A stretch of DNA of 7,498 nt from Deltaproteobacteria bacterium (GTDB taxonomy: Bacteria; Desulfobacterota; SM23-61). Below the pieces are notes generated by a model. That model was not told where the DNA came from. It did not search any database and was given only the letters and a program-made list of their open reading frames with translations. Positions 1 to 6,672 of this stretch are shown one piece after another (position 1 is the stretch's first letter; every line of letters begins with the position of its first letter). The translations under genes and the position numbers were made by a program. The stretch lies in assembly GCA_029857975.1 (NCBI GenBank), contig JAOUFX010000122.1, positions 1-7,498 of the forward strand. Reading direction: 5' to 3'.

Positions 1-1713
1 AGATACCAGTCTGTATACGGGGAAAAGTTCACCGAGGAGATGGCCAAAAAGTTGGGGCTCAAGGAACGCGCCGTGAAAGAATTGATCAATAAAATTCTTC
101 TATTGCAAGAAGCGCAGCGGCTGCGATTAAGGGTGGCTCCCGAAGAGATTCAGGCCTCTATTCAAAATCATCCGGCCTTCCAAAAGCAAGGGTTCTTTGA
201 TAAAGACACCTACCTTCGCGCTCTCCAGCGTATCCGCATGACCGCCAAGGAATTTGAGGCCAATCAAAGTCAAATGCTCTTGATTTCTAAGGTTCAAAGC
301 CTGATCGTTTCCTCAGTCAAAGTCTCAGACCGAGAAGTTTTGGAGGCCTACCGGGATAATTTCGAGAAGCTGAATCTGGATGCACTTTTTATCAACCCTG
401 GAGACTTCCGGCATATAGCCATACCTACTGACGAGGTGAAGGCTTACTTTTCCAAACATCGCGATGAATTCAAAACCCCGGCTAAAGTAAATATCCGATA
501 CCTTTTGTTCGAACCCAAGGATTATACCCAACCAGTGCAGATCACCGCCCGGGAGATAGAAACCTATTACCAAAACAACCAGGAAAAATTCGGCCAACCC
601 AAACGCATAAAGGTACGCCACATCCTGGTCAAGTCGGACTCTAAAGATTCTGAAGCGCTGGCCCAGGCGCGAAAAAAGGCCGAATCCATCCGCGAGGATG
701 CCCTGAAGGGCAAAGATTTCGCTCAACTTGCCAAACAGTATTCCGAAGATCCTGGAACCAAAGACAGTGGCGGAGACCTGGGATATATTACGCGGGGCCA
801 GGTGGTCCCTGAGTTTGAAGAAGCGGCCTTTTCCCTGCAGGTCGGGGGTATCAGTAATATCATTCAGACCCCCTATGGACTGCACATTGTCAAAGTAGAT
901 GAGATCCAGGAAGCCAAGATTGAGCCCTTGGACAAGGCCAAAGGACAGATCATCGATTTTCTGCGGAACCGTAAAGCGCGGGAGCTGGCTTATGATGAAG
1001 CCGATCAGGCTTACGCGGCGGCTTTCAAAGAAAAGCATCTGGATGGTTTTGCCAAGGGGAAAAAATTGACGGTAAAAGAAACGGGCCTTTTTTCTTCCGG
1101 CGACAAAATCGACCTGAATCCCAAAATGAAAGATTCGGCCCTCGCGCTGAGCAAGGGAGATATCAGCCCCGTCCTGCGTATGGGCGAGGCCTTTGTCGTT
1201 TTTCAAGTTGTAGAAAAACAAGAACCGCGTGTGCCGGAACTACCAGAAGTGGAAAGACGTGTTACCGAGGCTTTGCGGGGGGAAAAACAGAAAGCCCAAG
1301 CCTTGGCCAAGGCCAAGGAGGTATTGGAAAAATTGAAAAAGGGGGAGAACCTAAAATCCGTGGCTGCGCAGGAGAAGTTAAAATTGGAAGCAACGGGCTT
1401 CTTCGAGAGGGGCGCAGATCCCCCCAAGATGGCTGCCTCGGAGGAGTTACGGAAAACGATTGCTACCCTCAGCCTGAAAAATCCCTATGCGGCGAATCCC
1501 CTTTTCCTCGACGGCCAGTATGTTATTTTCCATCTGAAAGAGATGAAAGAAATCGACCCGGCTCAGTTTAATTCTCAAAAAGAGAATTTCCGCCGGGCCC
1601 TCATCCAGCAGAAGCAGGAAATGATCTTAATCACCTGGCTGGAAGGACTTATGGAGCAAGCCAAGGCCAAGGGCGAGTTCAAGATGTTGCAGGAAGTGAA
1701 TGAAGCCATATAA
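1..1713 (+). CDS. ppiD: PpiD-like periplasmic peptidyl-prolyl cis-trans isomerase (SurA_N + parvulin), 5' end missing
   Basis: The frame is open from base 1, so the gene starts before the window; the ATG at 40 is internal. The visible 570 residues fit PpiD, an inner-membrane-anchored periplasmic chaperone/foldase of about 620 residues that assists newly exported proteins. First comes a SurA-type N-terminal chaperone region (about 1-420), with the family-like stretch from YGEKFTEEM through a QGFFDKDTYLRAL motif. A parvulin domain follows at about 601-905: it opens with RHILVK, has YSEDPGTKDSGGDLG in the middle and ends with the TPYGLHIVKV strand. The rest (about 960-1710) looks like a second, degenerate rotamase fold and a charged helical tail. 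The N-terminal membrane anchor expected for PpiD would lie outside the window, so SurA-like or PrsA-like alternatives cannot be fully excluded. It converges on the acyl-CoA dehydrogenase gene and has no visible operon partner here. Confidence 0.88.
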   Translation, partial: RYQSVYGEKFTEEMAKKLGLKERAVKELINKILLLQEAQRLRLRVAPEEIQASIQNHPAFQKQGFFDKDTYLRALQRIRMTAKEFEANQSQMLLISKVQSLIVSSVKVSDREVLEAYRDNFEKLNLDALFINPGDFRHIAIPTDEVKAYFSKHRDEFKTPAKVNIRYLLFEPKDYTQPVQITAREIETYYQNNQEKFGQPKRIKVRHILVKSDSKDSEALAQARKKAESIREDALKGKDFAQLAKQYSEDPGTKDSGGDLGYITRGQVVPEFEEAAFSLQVGGISNIIQTPYGLHIVKVDEIQEAKIEPLDKAKGQIIDFLRNRKARELAYDEADQAYAAAFKEKHLDGFAKGKKLTVKETGLFSSGDKIDLNPKMKDSALALSKGDISPVLRMGEAFVVFQVVEKQEPRVPELPEVERRVTEALRGEKQKAQALAKAKEVLEKLKKGENLKSVAAQEKLKLEATGFFERGADPPKMAASEELRKTIATLSLKNPYAANPLFLDGQYVIFHLKEMKEIDPAQFNSQKENFRRALIQQKQEMILITWLEGLMEQAKAKGEFKMLQEVNEAI

Positions 1714-1721
1714 AAGCAGGG

Positions 1722-1804
1722 TTTAAGGGTCCAAGGGATCCAGGGTACAAGTGAAAAAATAAAAAGATGGAACCCTTGACCCCTCGAATCCTTGAACCCT
1801 TTCT
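1722..1804. terminator. Octamer-repeat hairpin between convergent genes, probable bidirectional terminator
   Basis: The left arm (1722-1753) is four 8-bp units of the type TTTAAGGG / TCCAAGGG. The right arm (1773-1804) is four 8-bp units of the complementary type CCCTTGAC / TCCTTGAA. The arms can pair imperfectly around an A-rich loop (about 1754-1770). The structure fills the gap between two converging genes and abuts the stop codon of the acyl-CoA dehydrogenase gene at 1805. Termination in both directions is inferred from position and pairing; there is no classic long U-tract. Confidence 0.55.
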
Positions 1805-2950
1805 TTATTTTAATCCTAAAATTTCCCGGGCAATGACCAGGCGCTGAATTTCGGAAGTTCCTTCATAGATGGTCGTTACCCGGCAATCACGGGAATAACG
1901 TTCCAAAGGGTAATCTTTCATATAGCCATATCCCCCGAGCATCTGCAGGGCTTTGTAACAGACGCGATTGGCTATTTCTGAGGCGAAAAGCTTGCCCATA
2001 GAGGCTTCCCGGGTGAAGCGCTCCCCTTTCTCCTTCAAAAAGGCCGCCCGAAGAACCAACAACCGGGCTGCCTCCAGCTCGGTAAAACTATCGGCAATCA
2101 TCCATTGGATGGCCTGAAAAGAAGAGATGGGTTGCCCGAACTGGATGCGGTTTTGGGCATACTCCGTCGCATATTCAATGGCAGCCAGCCCGATGCCCAC
2201 GGCCATAGATCCGATGCCGATCCGCCCTCCATCTAAAGCCATCATGGCAATCTTGAATCCATCGCCTTCTTGACTCAAAAGGTTGTTCCGGGGCAGGCAA
2301 CAGTCTTCCATGAGGACCTCATTGACCGGAGATCCGCGCTGACCCATTTTTTCCTCATGACGGCCGACGATAAACCCAGGATGTCCTTGGCCCACTACGA
2401 AAGCACTGATGCCTTTGGCCCCCGCATCTTTATCGGTCTTGGCCCATAGCACGAAAACTCCGGCGTATTCGGCGCTGGTGATGAATGTCTTGGAACCGTT
2501 CAGAACATAATGGTCCCCCTCGCGCTTGGCGATGGATTTCATGGATGCCGGGTCTGATCCGGCCGTGGATTCCGTCAGGGCGAAGGCCCCGCAGGAATAT
2601 TCCCCGCCACAAATTTTGGGAATATGAGCAGAACAAATTTCTTCACTCCCGAAGGTATGAAGTACCTCCGCCACCATATTGGTCACAGACATGGTCACGG
2701 CAGTGGAAGCACAGGCTTTTGCTATTTCCGTCATGGCCAGGCTATAACTCACCACCCCGGCCTGAGATCCTCCATATTCTGCCGGAATATTCATGCCCAT
2801 CATCCCCAAATCCGCCATGGCTTTGAGGACAGGCAGTGGATATTTTGCGGTGGTGTCGATTTCTGGCGCCCGGGGCTTGAGCTCTTTGGCGGCAAAATCC
2901 CCGGCCATCTGCTGGATCATCTTCTGCTCCGGTGTTAAATGGAAGTCCAT
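1805..2950 (-). CDS. Acyl-CoA dehydrogenase (short-chain / butyryl-CoA type)
   Basis: This complete 381-residue flavoprotein is the usual length for the acyl-CoA dehydrogenase family, which oxidises acyl-CoA to trans-2-enoyl-CoA with FAD and passes electrons to an electron-transfer flavoprotein. The N-terminal helical domain begins MDFHLTPEQKMIQ. The first family signature reads ALTESTAGSD (A124-D133). R268 followed by IQFGQPISSFQ is the conserved dimer/FAD region. The C-terminal signature includes QMLGGYGYMKDYPLER and IYEGTSEIQ, where E363 is the expected catalytic base, in the position used by short- and medium-chain enzymes. The ATG at 2950 is preceded by a good GAGGGGG ribosome site (2955-2961). 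Substrate chain length cannot be fixed from sequence; butyryl-CoA or a branched short acyl-CoA is most likely. It is divergent from the dehydratase activator gene, and no ETF genes are visible. Confidence 0.93.
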   Translation of the reverse strand: MDFHLTPEQKMIQQMAGDFAAKELKPRAPEIDTTAKYPLPVLKAMADLGMMGMNIPAEYGGSQAGVVSYSLAMTEIAKACASTAVTMSVTNMVAEVLHTFGSEEICSAHIPKICGGEYSCGAFALTESTAGSDPASMKSIAKREGDHYVLNGSKTFITSAEYAGVFVLWAKTDKDAGAKGISAFVVGQGHPGFIVGRHEEKMGQRGSPVNEVLMEDCCLPRNNLLSQEGDGFKIAMMALDGGRIGIGSMAVGIGLAAIEYATEYAQNRIQFGQPISSFQAIQWMIADSFTELEAARLLVLRAAFLKEKGERFTREASMGKLFASEIANRVCYKALQMLGGYGYMKDYPLERYSRDCRVTTIYEGTSEIQRLVIAREILGLK

Positions 2951-2969
2951 GGAACCCCCTCATGAAAGC

Positions 2970-3059
2970 TCTCAGCACTCAGCGATCAACCTGCAGCATA
3001 CGGCTGTCAGCTTTCAGCTATTGACTTTTTTTTCTGAGTTCTGCCTTCTGGCTTTTTTC
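2970..3059. repeat. Degenerate heptamer tandem arrays in divergent spacer
   Basis: From 2970 to 3025 the sequence reads as eight consecutive 7-bp units, mostly ending in CAGC (for example TCTCAGC at 2970, ACTCAGC at 2977, TGTCAGC at 3005, TTTCAGC at 3012). After a run of T, a second set has units beginning TTCTG (TTCTGAG 3032, TTCTGCC 3039, TTCTGGC 3046, then TTTTTTC). The units are diverged but keep phase. They lie between the acyl-CoA dehydrogenase start and the promoter of the activator gene. No function is evident. Confidence 0.65.
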
Positions 3060-3094
3060 TCCTTACTTGTCTTTTTTACTGGAGGGTAATATAC

Positions 3095-3123
3095 TTGACG
3101 ATCTTGTAAAAAGTAATCATAAT
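3095..3123 (+). promoter_or_regulatory. Sigma70-type promoter for the dehydratase activator gene
   Basis: A -35 hexamer TTGACG (3095-3100) and a -10 hexamer CATAAT (3118-3123) are separated by exactly 17 bp. Each matches consensus at five of six positions. Transcription would begin near 3130, about 27 bp before the ATG at 3157, leaving room for the AAGGA ribosome site (3143-3147). The promoter lies downstream of the upstream in-frame TTG (3067), which argues against that longer start. Confidence 0.65.
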
Positions 3124-3156
3124 TCATTAAAAACTTTATCTCAAGGACTACCTTTA

Positions 3157-3966
3157 ATGATTGTTGCGGGGATGGACATCGGTTCGATCACGGCGGAAAC
3201 CGTGATTCTGCAAGGCAACCAAATGCTCAGTTCATCCATTATACCTACCGGCGCCAACAGCCGGGTGGCCGCAGAACGTTCGCTGGATGCGGCTTTAAAG
3301 CAGGCCAGCCTCCGGCAAGAAGACCTCGCGGCTATCGTTACCACCGGGTACGGAAGAGCCTCTTTTCCCTCGGCGACGAAGATGATCACCGAAATCACCT
3401 GCCATGCCCGGGGAGCATTCTTTATTCAACCGGAGACGCGCACGGTGATAGACATCGGTGGCCAGGACAGTAAGGTTATTCGCCTGGACGACCAAGGGCG
3501 CAACGTGGACTTTCAGATGAACGACAAATGCGCGGCTGGAACAGGGCGATTTTTGGAAGTCATGGCCCGTGCCCTGGAAGTCCAACTGGAAGATTTGGGA
3601 AGATTTTCGCGCCGTGCCCCGAGCACCATCAAGATCTCCAGCATGTGCACCGTCTTTGCCGAGTCAGAAGTGGTCTCTCTGATCGCGGACAATCAACCCA
3701 AAGAAGTGATCATCCATGGCCTGCACGATGCCATCGCGGACCGTATTCTGGGCATGGTCCGCCGGGTCGGAGTGGAGGAAAAGATTACTCTCACGGGGGG
3801 TGTGGCCAAAAACGAAGGGGTGGTCCTGGCTTTGGAAGAAAGGCTGGGGGTAAAGGTTTTCGTACCCCCTGAACCTCAGATCATCGGTGCTCTGGGCGCC
3901 GCCTTGCTGGCCAGAGGACTCCCCATCCGACCGTTAAGCGAACCGCAGCGGCTCACGGTTTTTTAA
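3157..3966 (+). CDS. ATPase activator of 2-hydroxyacyl-CoA dehydratase / benzoyl-CoA reductase family (HgdC/BadF/BcrA-like)
   Basis: This 269-residue protein belongs to the ASKHA-fold BadF/BadG/BcrA/HgdC family. These homodimeric iron-sulfur ATPases couple ATP hydrolysis to injection of a low-potential electron into a 2-hydroxyacyl-CoA dehydratase or a benzoyl-CoA-type reductase. Phosphate-1 region: GMDIGS (5-10). Phosphate-2 region: DIGGQDSK (99-106). The two cysteines expected to ligate the shared [4Fe-4S] cluster are C125 in NDKCAAGTGRF and C164 in SSMCTVFAES; their spacing of 39 equals that of the Acidaminococcus HgdC cysteines. Adenosine region: LTGGVAKNEG (212-221); the C-terminal IGALGAALLA is also typical. 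The ATG at 3157 is chosen because AAGGA lies 9 nt upstream, a promoter sits at 3095-3123, and the length matches the roughly 260-residue family; a TTG at 3067 would add 30 unrelated residues. Glu14 replaces the Lys of HgdC. No dehydratase subunits are in the window, so the partner is unknown. Confidence 0.9.
   Translation: MIVAGMDIGSITAETVILQGNQMLSSSIIPTGANSRVAAERSLDAALKQASLRQEDLAAIVTTGYGRASFPSATKMITEITCHARGAFFIQPETRTVIDIGGQDSKVIRLDDQGRNVDFQMNDKCAAGTGRFLEVMARALEVQLEDLGRFSRRAPSTIKISSMCTVFAESEVVSLIADNQPKEVIIHGLHDAIADRILGMVRRVGVEEKITLTGGVAKNEGVVLALEERLGVKVFVPPEPQIIGALGAALLARGLPIRPLSEPQRLTVF
3941..3964 (+). terminator. Possible intrinsic terminator overlapping the activator stop codon
   Basis: AACCG (3941-3945) can pair with CGGTT (3956-3960) around a 10-nt loop, followed directly by a T run (to 3964) that includes the stop codon. 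The stem is only 5 bp, so termination may be weak or partial. Confidence 0.35.
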
Positions 3967-4063
3967 AAAAATGACCTGGACGAAAAGATTAAAATTATTT
4001 ATTATCGAAAACGCCGCAACGTTCTTGAGTTTTTTCTGGTCTGAGCCACCTTCAAGAGTGTTT

Positions 4064-4081
4064 AATGGATACGATTCCATT
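4064..4081. promoter_or_regulatory. 6-bp inverted repeat just upstream of the secreted-protein ribosome site
   Basis: AATGGA (4064-4069) and TCCATT (4076-4081) form a perfect inverted repeat with a 6-nt spacer, ending a few bases before the AAAGGAG ribosome site (4085-4091). It could be an operator or a 5' leader hairpin affecting translation. Chance occurrence is possible. Confidence 0.3.
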
Positions 4082-4099
4082 CAGAAAGGAGAAAAGGTA

Positions 4100-4513
4100 A
4101 TGAAAAAAGCCATGGGGGCATTATCCTTCCTGGGGATGACCTTTTTAATGATGGGGCTGGCCCTGTCGCAGGTTGTCTATACCGGTTTGATCGTTGATGC
4201 CAGGGATTTATCCTTCACCCCCTCGGCGTCGCCGAAAATTCTGGACGAGGACGGGCGGGAAATATTCGGTTCTGCGTATCTGGATAAAAAATGGGTAGAG
4301 AAACAGGGTGTCGTCGGTTATGCCAAAGATTTAGCCGAGGCCAAGGCGAATTCCCGGGTTGGCAAAAATCCTTATGTAGTCAAAGCGATCAAAGTCACGG
4401 GGCCCAACAGTAAAGATTTAATCATCTCCAATGCCGATGCCCGCAAGATTCGTGAATTGGCCAAGCACCTCAATTTTTTGGATCACGCCAAGGTGGTGCT
4501 CGTTGTCCCTTGA
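4100..4513 (+). CDS. Small secreted protein of unknown function with an LDEDGRE motif
   Basis: The 137-residue product begins with a clear Sec signal peptide: MKKAM, then a hydrophobic stretch (about 7-22) and a likely signal peptidase I site after ALS (23/24). There is no lipobox cysteine. The mature part has YTGLIVDARDL (27-37) and KILDEDGREIFG (46-57), then a VGYA segment, a VGKNPYVVKAIKVTG stretch and a C-terminal strand ending in KVVLVVP. From memory this resembles a domain seen in some LPP20/FlgP-like exported proteins of deltaproteobacteria; that link is tentative and the role is unknown. The ATG at 4100 is preferred over the in-frame ATG at 3971 because a strong AAAGGAG lies about 8 nt upstream and the signal peptide starts exactly there; the 43-residue extension has no secretion logic. 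A periplasmic or outer-membrane-associated location is inferred. Confidence 0.75.
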   Translation: MKKAMGALSFLGMTFLMMGLALSQVVYTGLIVDARDLSFTPSASPKILDEDGREIFGSAYLDKKWVEKQGVVGYAKDLAEAKANSRVGKNPYVVKAIKVTGPNSKDLIISNADARKIRELAKHLNFLDHAKVVLVVP

Positions 4514-4764
4514 TCTTTTCCTCATTCGTTTCCGGTTGGTTACCGGATCTGGGGCGGTTCCACTAATCAACAGATACTCTAAGCACATGACATAATAGCC
4601 CCATGCGCAGGAATTGTCCGTATTTTATCAGGTCAAAGTATACAGCCCGGGGATCTTTGTCTATGGTCACAGGGCGATTACGCTTCGCTTGCGATCCTTT
4701 TTCATATTCCTGCCCGCTCATCAAAACGCTAAGCGTTGAACGCAAAATGCTCGATAAAAAATTT
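4514..4764. other. Convergent intergenic gap without a confident gene
   Basis: This 251-bp stretch separates the secreted-protein gene (+) from the end of the FdrA cluster (-). It holds a small hairpin TCCGGT/ACCGGA (4531-4547), a 13-bp near-perfect palindrome AACGCTAAGCGTT (4725-4737), and a doubtful 52-codon minus-strand ORF (4563-4721) with no ribosome site. Read on the minus strand, the palindrome is followed by a short T run, so it may act as a weak terminator for the FdrA operon. Confidence 0.5.
4725..4737 (-). terminator. Small palindrome after the FdrA operon, weak terminator or protein site
   Basis: AACGCTAAGCGTT is symmetric around one base. On the minus strand it can form a 5-bp stem with a TTA loop followed by four T, 28 bp beyond the stop of the last gene. 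The stem is too short to be convincing alone, so a protein-binding site is equally possible. Confidence 0.25.
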
Positions 4765-4938
4765 TTATAACAATTTGTCGAGAAGGGCAATCAACTCGGC
4801 ATCCCCTCCTGCGGGCGGCACCCAATCCACCTGGATTACTTCTACCCCCTGGATCTCCAGGCTCGCGGCAAAATCTTCCACTCCCATGTTGATCGCCACC
4901 GGTCCTTTACCCAAAAGTTCATTCAGTTTATCGGTCAT
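4765..4938 (-). CDS. Small FdrA-associated protein (57 aa, 'fdrA domain' type)
   Basis: A short ORF starts with ATG at 4938, overlapping the last 11 nt of fdrA, with GGAGG placed 6 nt upstream. This arrangement predicts translational coupling. The 57-residue product starts MTDKLNELLGKG and has INMGVEDFA (16-24) and VDWVPPAGGD (37-46), ending in a Leu-rich helix (ELIALLDKLL). From memory this is the small protein often annotated as 'fdrA domain protein' beside FdrA and DUF1116 genes, with the conserved pattern N-x-G-(L/V)-E-x-F-A and VDW-x-PPAGG. It has no signal peptide or membrane segment, so it should be cytoplasmic. Its biochemical role is unknown; by position it is probably a subunit or linker of the FdrA complex. 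It is the last gene of the cluster. Confidence 0.82.
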   Translation of the reverse strand: MTDKLNELLGKGPVAINMGVEDFAASLEIQGVEVIQVDWVPPAGGDAELIALLDKLL

Positions 4939-6493
4939 GGGGCGCCTCCGGAAGCGATCTCAGAAGGACCGTGCAAAAGTGGGCCGCCTGGGCGCTGCTG
5001 GGGAAAACAACGGCTCCAGCTTCTTGGAGCTTCCGGACTTGTCCGGCAAAGTTCTGAGGGTCTTCCTCGGTTCCGCATACCGAGGCCACGACGCTGAGGA
5101 ACCCTCTTCTCTCCTTGGCCTTGGCTTTGGCCTCAGTGATTGACGCGACCAGTTCGCCCGCGGGATCGGAGGAGGAATTAAAGCCCAGGATGAAATCCAA
5201 GAGGAGAATGGCCACCTGCGGGTCCTGGCCCTCAGCGAGAAGACGTTCTCTGCGCAGGCGCGCATCGATCATGGGGTGAGGTCGCCCAGCCGTGAATTCA
5301 TCTGCCCCCATGTCCACCAAGGTGTGGTCCTTACTTTGGAGGGGATCAGGTAACTTGAAGGTTCCTTGTAAAGGGGCATTGGAGTATACGACCAAGCCTG
5401 CTTCTTGCAGGACTTGTTGGGCTTGATAGCAAAAAGTGCCGCCGGCAAAAATTCCACGGAGATATTTTTGCCCGGGTTTCATTACGGCTCGTTCTTTGGA
5501 GATGAGCGCTTGGAACTGGGAATCGTCGGTTCTAAAGCGGGACGGCGGATTGCCGGTGGCGATTTGAACGGCCAGGGCGGCAGCTTCGTCCAGAGTGTGA
5601 GCCGTTTGGTAACGGATATTGGCGTGCGGAGGTTCCTTTTTTAAGCCCAGGAAACAAACGACGACTGGCTTGTGGCATTGTAGGATTCTTGGGACGAGGT
5701 AGGCCAGAGCCGTCGGGTCCGGCGGCTTGGATATAATGGCGATGGCTTTGGTTGGCATGTCAACGTCGAGAGCATCCAGGGCTGACAGCATAGAAATGCC
5801 ACCGATCTCATCGGAGAGATCCCGGCTGCCGGTTCCAATCGCATGGGAGATGCCTGAACCAGCCCGGTGAACAAGAGTGGTGAACTCCTGGATCCCCGTA
5901 CCGGAAGTGCCGATGACACCGATGGGTCCGCGCCGAACGACATTGGCGAAGCCGACGCCCACCCCTCCGATAATCGCCGTACCACAATCAGGGCCCATGA
6001 CGATGAGGCCGTGCTTACGGGCAAATTCTTTAAGGGAGCGTTCGTTTTCTACCGGAACGTTGTCGCTGAACAGGAAGACATTCAAGCCGCACTCCAGGGC
6101 TTTCTGAGCTTCTCGGGCGGCATACGCACCCGGAACCGAAATAACCGCGAGGTTGGAATGAGGTTGGCGAACCATGGCCTCATCAAGGGTGCGGATGTTA
6201 AATTTTCCCGCACGGCCGGCGTCCGGGCTTAGCCACTGATCAATTGTCGCCAGCACGTTGGTAAGGGCTTGTTCGCTTTCCGCCTTGACTGCCAGGATAA
6301 GATCGTTTGGCGTAGCATTGGAAATCTCTGCCCCGCTCACCCCGATTTCGACAAGTAGGCCCTTATTTTTCTCCGTTCCCATGAGAATCGCCGCTTGGAG
6401 AATGCCCTCTCGATCGGAGAGGCGTTTGGCCACCCGCATGAGGAAGACGGAATCATGGTATTCATTCTTCCGGATAACCCACCCTGTAACCAT
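4928..6493 (-). CDS. fdrA: FdrA family protein (succinyl-CoA synthetase-like acyl-CoA synthetase superfamily)
   Basis: This complete 521-residue protein (E. coli FdrA is about 555) has the FdrA architecture. An N-terminal segment starts VIRKNEYHDSVFLMRVAKRL. A Rossmann CoA-binding region follows, with GPDCGTAI (167-174) and GVIGTSGTGIQEF (192-204). The C-terminal CoA-ligase-like half includes RGIFAGGTFCYQAQ (from R346) and GRPHPMID (403-410). The GHAGA phosphohistidine motif of succinyl-CoA synthetase alpha is not seen, so classic ADP-forming ligase chemistry is doubtful. In E. coli, FdrA with YlbE and YlbF has been linked to oxamate carbamoyl transfer in allantoin breakdown; applying that here is inference. 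The ATG at 6493 matches the family N-terminus, but the ribosome site is weak (AAGAAGA-like). Upstream lies the DUF1116 gene, 179 bp away; downstream the small FdrA-associated gene overlaps it. Confidence 0.9.
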   Translation of the reverse strand: MVTGWVIRKNEYHDSVFLMRVAKRLSDREGILQAAILMGTEKNKGLLVEIGVSGAEISNATPNDLILAVKAESEQALTNVLATIDQWLSPDAGRAGKFNIRTLDEAMVRQPHSNLAVISVPGAYAAREAQKALECGLNVFLFSDNVPVENERSLKEFARKHGLIVMGPDCGTAIIGGVGVGFANVVRRGPIGVIGTSGTGIQEFTTLVHRAGSGISHAIGTGSRDLSDEIGGISMLSALDALDVDMPTKAIAIISKPPDPTALAYLVPRILQCHKPVVVCFLGLKKEPPHANIRYQTAHTLDEAAALAVQIATGNPPSRFRTDDSQFQALISKERAVMKPGQKYLRGIFAGGTFCYQAQQVLQEAGLVVYSNAPLQGTFKLPDPLQSKDHTLVDMGADEFTAGRPHPMIDARLRRERLLAEGQDPQVAILLLDFILGFNSSSDPAGELVASITEAKAKAKERRGFLSVVASVCGTEEDPQNFAGQVRKLQEAGAVVFPSSAQAAHFCTVLLRSLPEAPHDR

Positions 6494-6672
6494 TCAATCT
6501 TCTTTAGACCTCGCGCAGCAAGGCAATACTCGCATCGCGTCTCACAAGTTCTTTTAATAATTCATGTCTTATCGCAGGGGTCGAGTGAAAAGACGGTGCT
6601 TACCCCAATTCGCCAGCCGCAATTTGTTTGTCTCTTTTTCGTTGCATATTCCACATTCCGCAATCCGCATTT
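6494..6672. other. Spacer between the DUF1116 and fdrA genes
   Basis: The 179-bp gap is large for an operon. It contains a heptamer array at its DUF1116 side (6647-6674) and, on the minus strand, an open segment (6504-6599) without a start codon that would encode a helical, protein-like tail including ELLKELVRRDASIALLREV. No promoter for fdrA stands out, so co-transcription with DUF1116 remains possible. Confidence 0.45.

Noticed and set aside
325..1221. Long minus-strand ORF (298 codons) opposite the PpiD-like gene
   Set aside because: Antisense shadow of a well-supported coding region; its translation has no recognisable family motifs.
2485..2938. Plus-strand ORFs of 104-113 codons within the acyl-CoA dehydrogenase
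   Set aside because: Antisense shadows rich in Pro, Arg and His, without ribosome sites or motifs.
2970..3059. CRISPR-like array in the divergent spacer
   Set aside because: Units are contiguous 7-mers without spacers, so this is a degenerate microsatellite rather than CRISPR.
3081..3109. GGAGGG followed by TTG and a four-codon ORF, a possible leader peptide
   Set aside because: The TTG is itself the -35 element of the better-supported promoter and the ORF is too short to carry information.
3067..3156. Upstream TTG start adding 30 residues to the dehydratase activator
   Set aside because: It lies upstream of the predicted promoter (3095-3123), has no ribosome site, and makes the protein longer than family members; AAGGA fits the ATG at 3157.
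3971..4099. N-terminal extension of the secreted protein from ATG 3971
   Set aside because: No ribosome site, and it would bury the clear signal peptide that starts at 4100.
4531..4547. Hairpin TCCGGT/ACCGGA as terminator of the secreted-protein gene
   Set aside because: A 6-bp stem with no T run after it; too weak to call as a separate feature.
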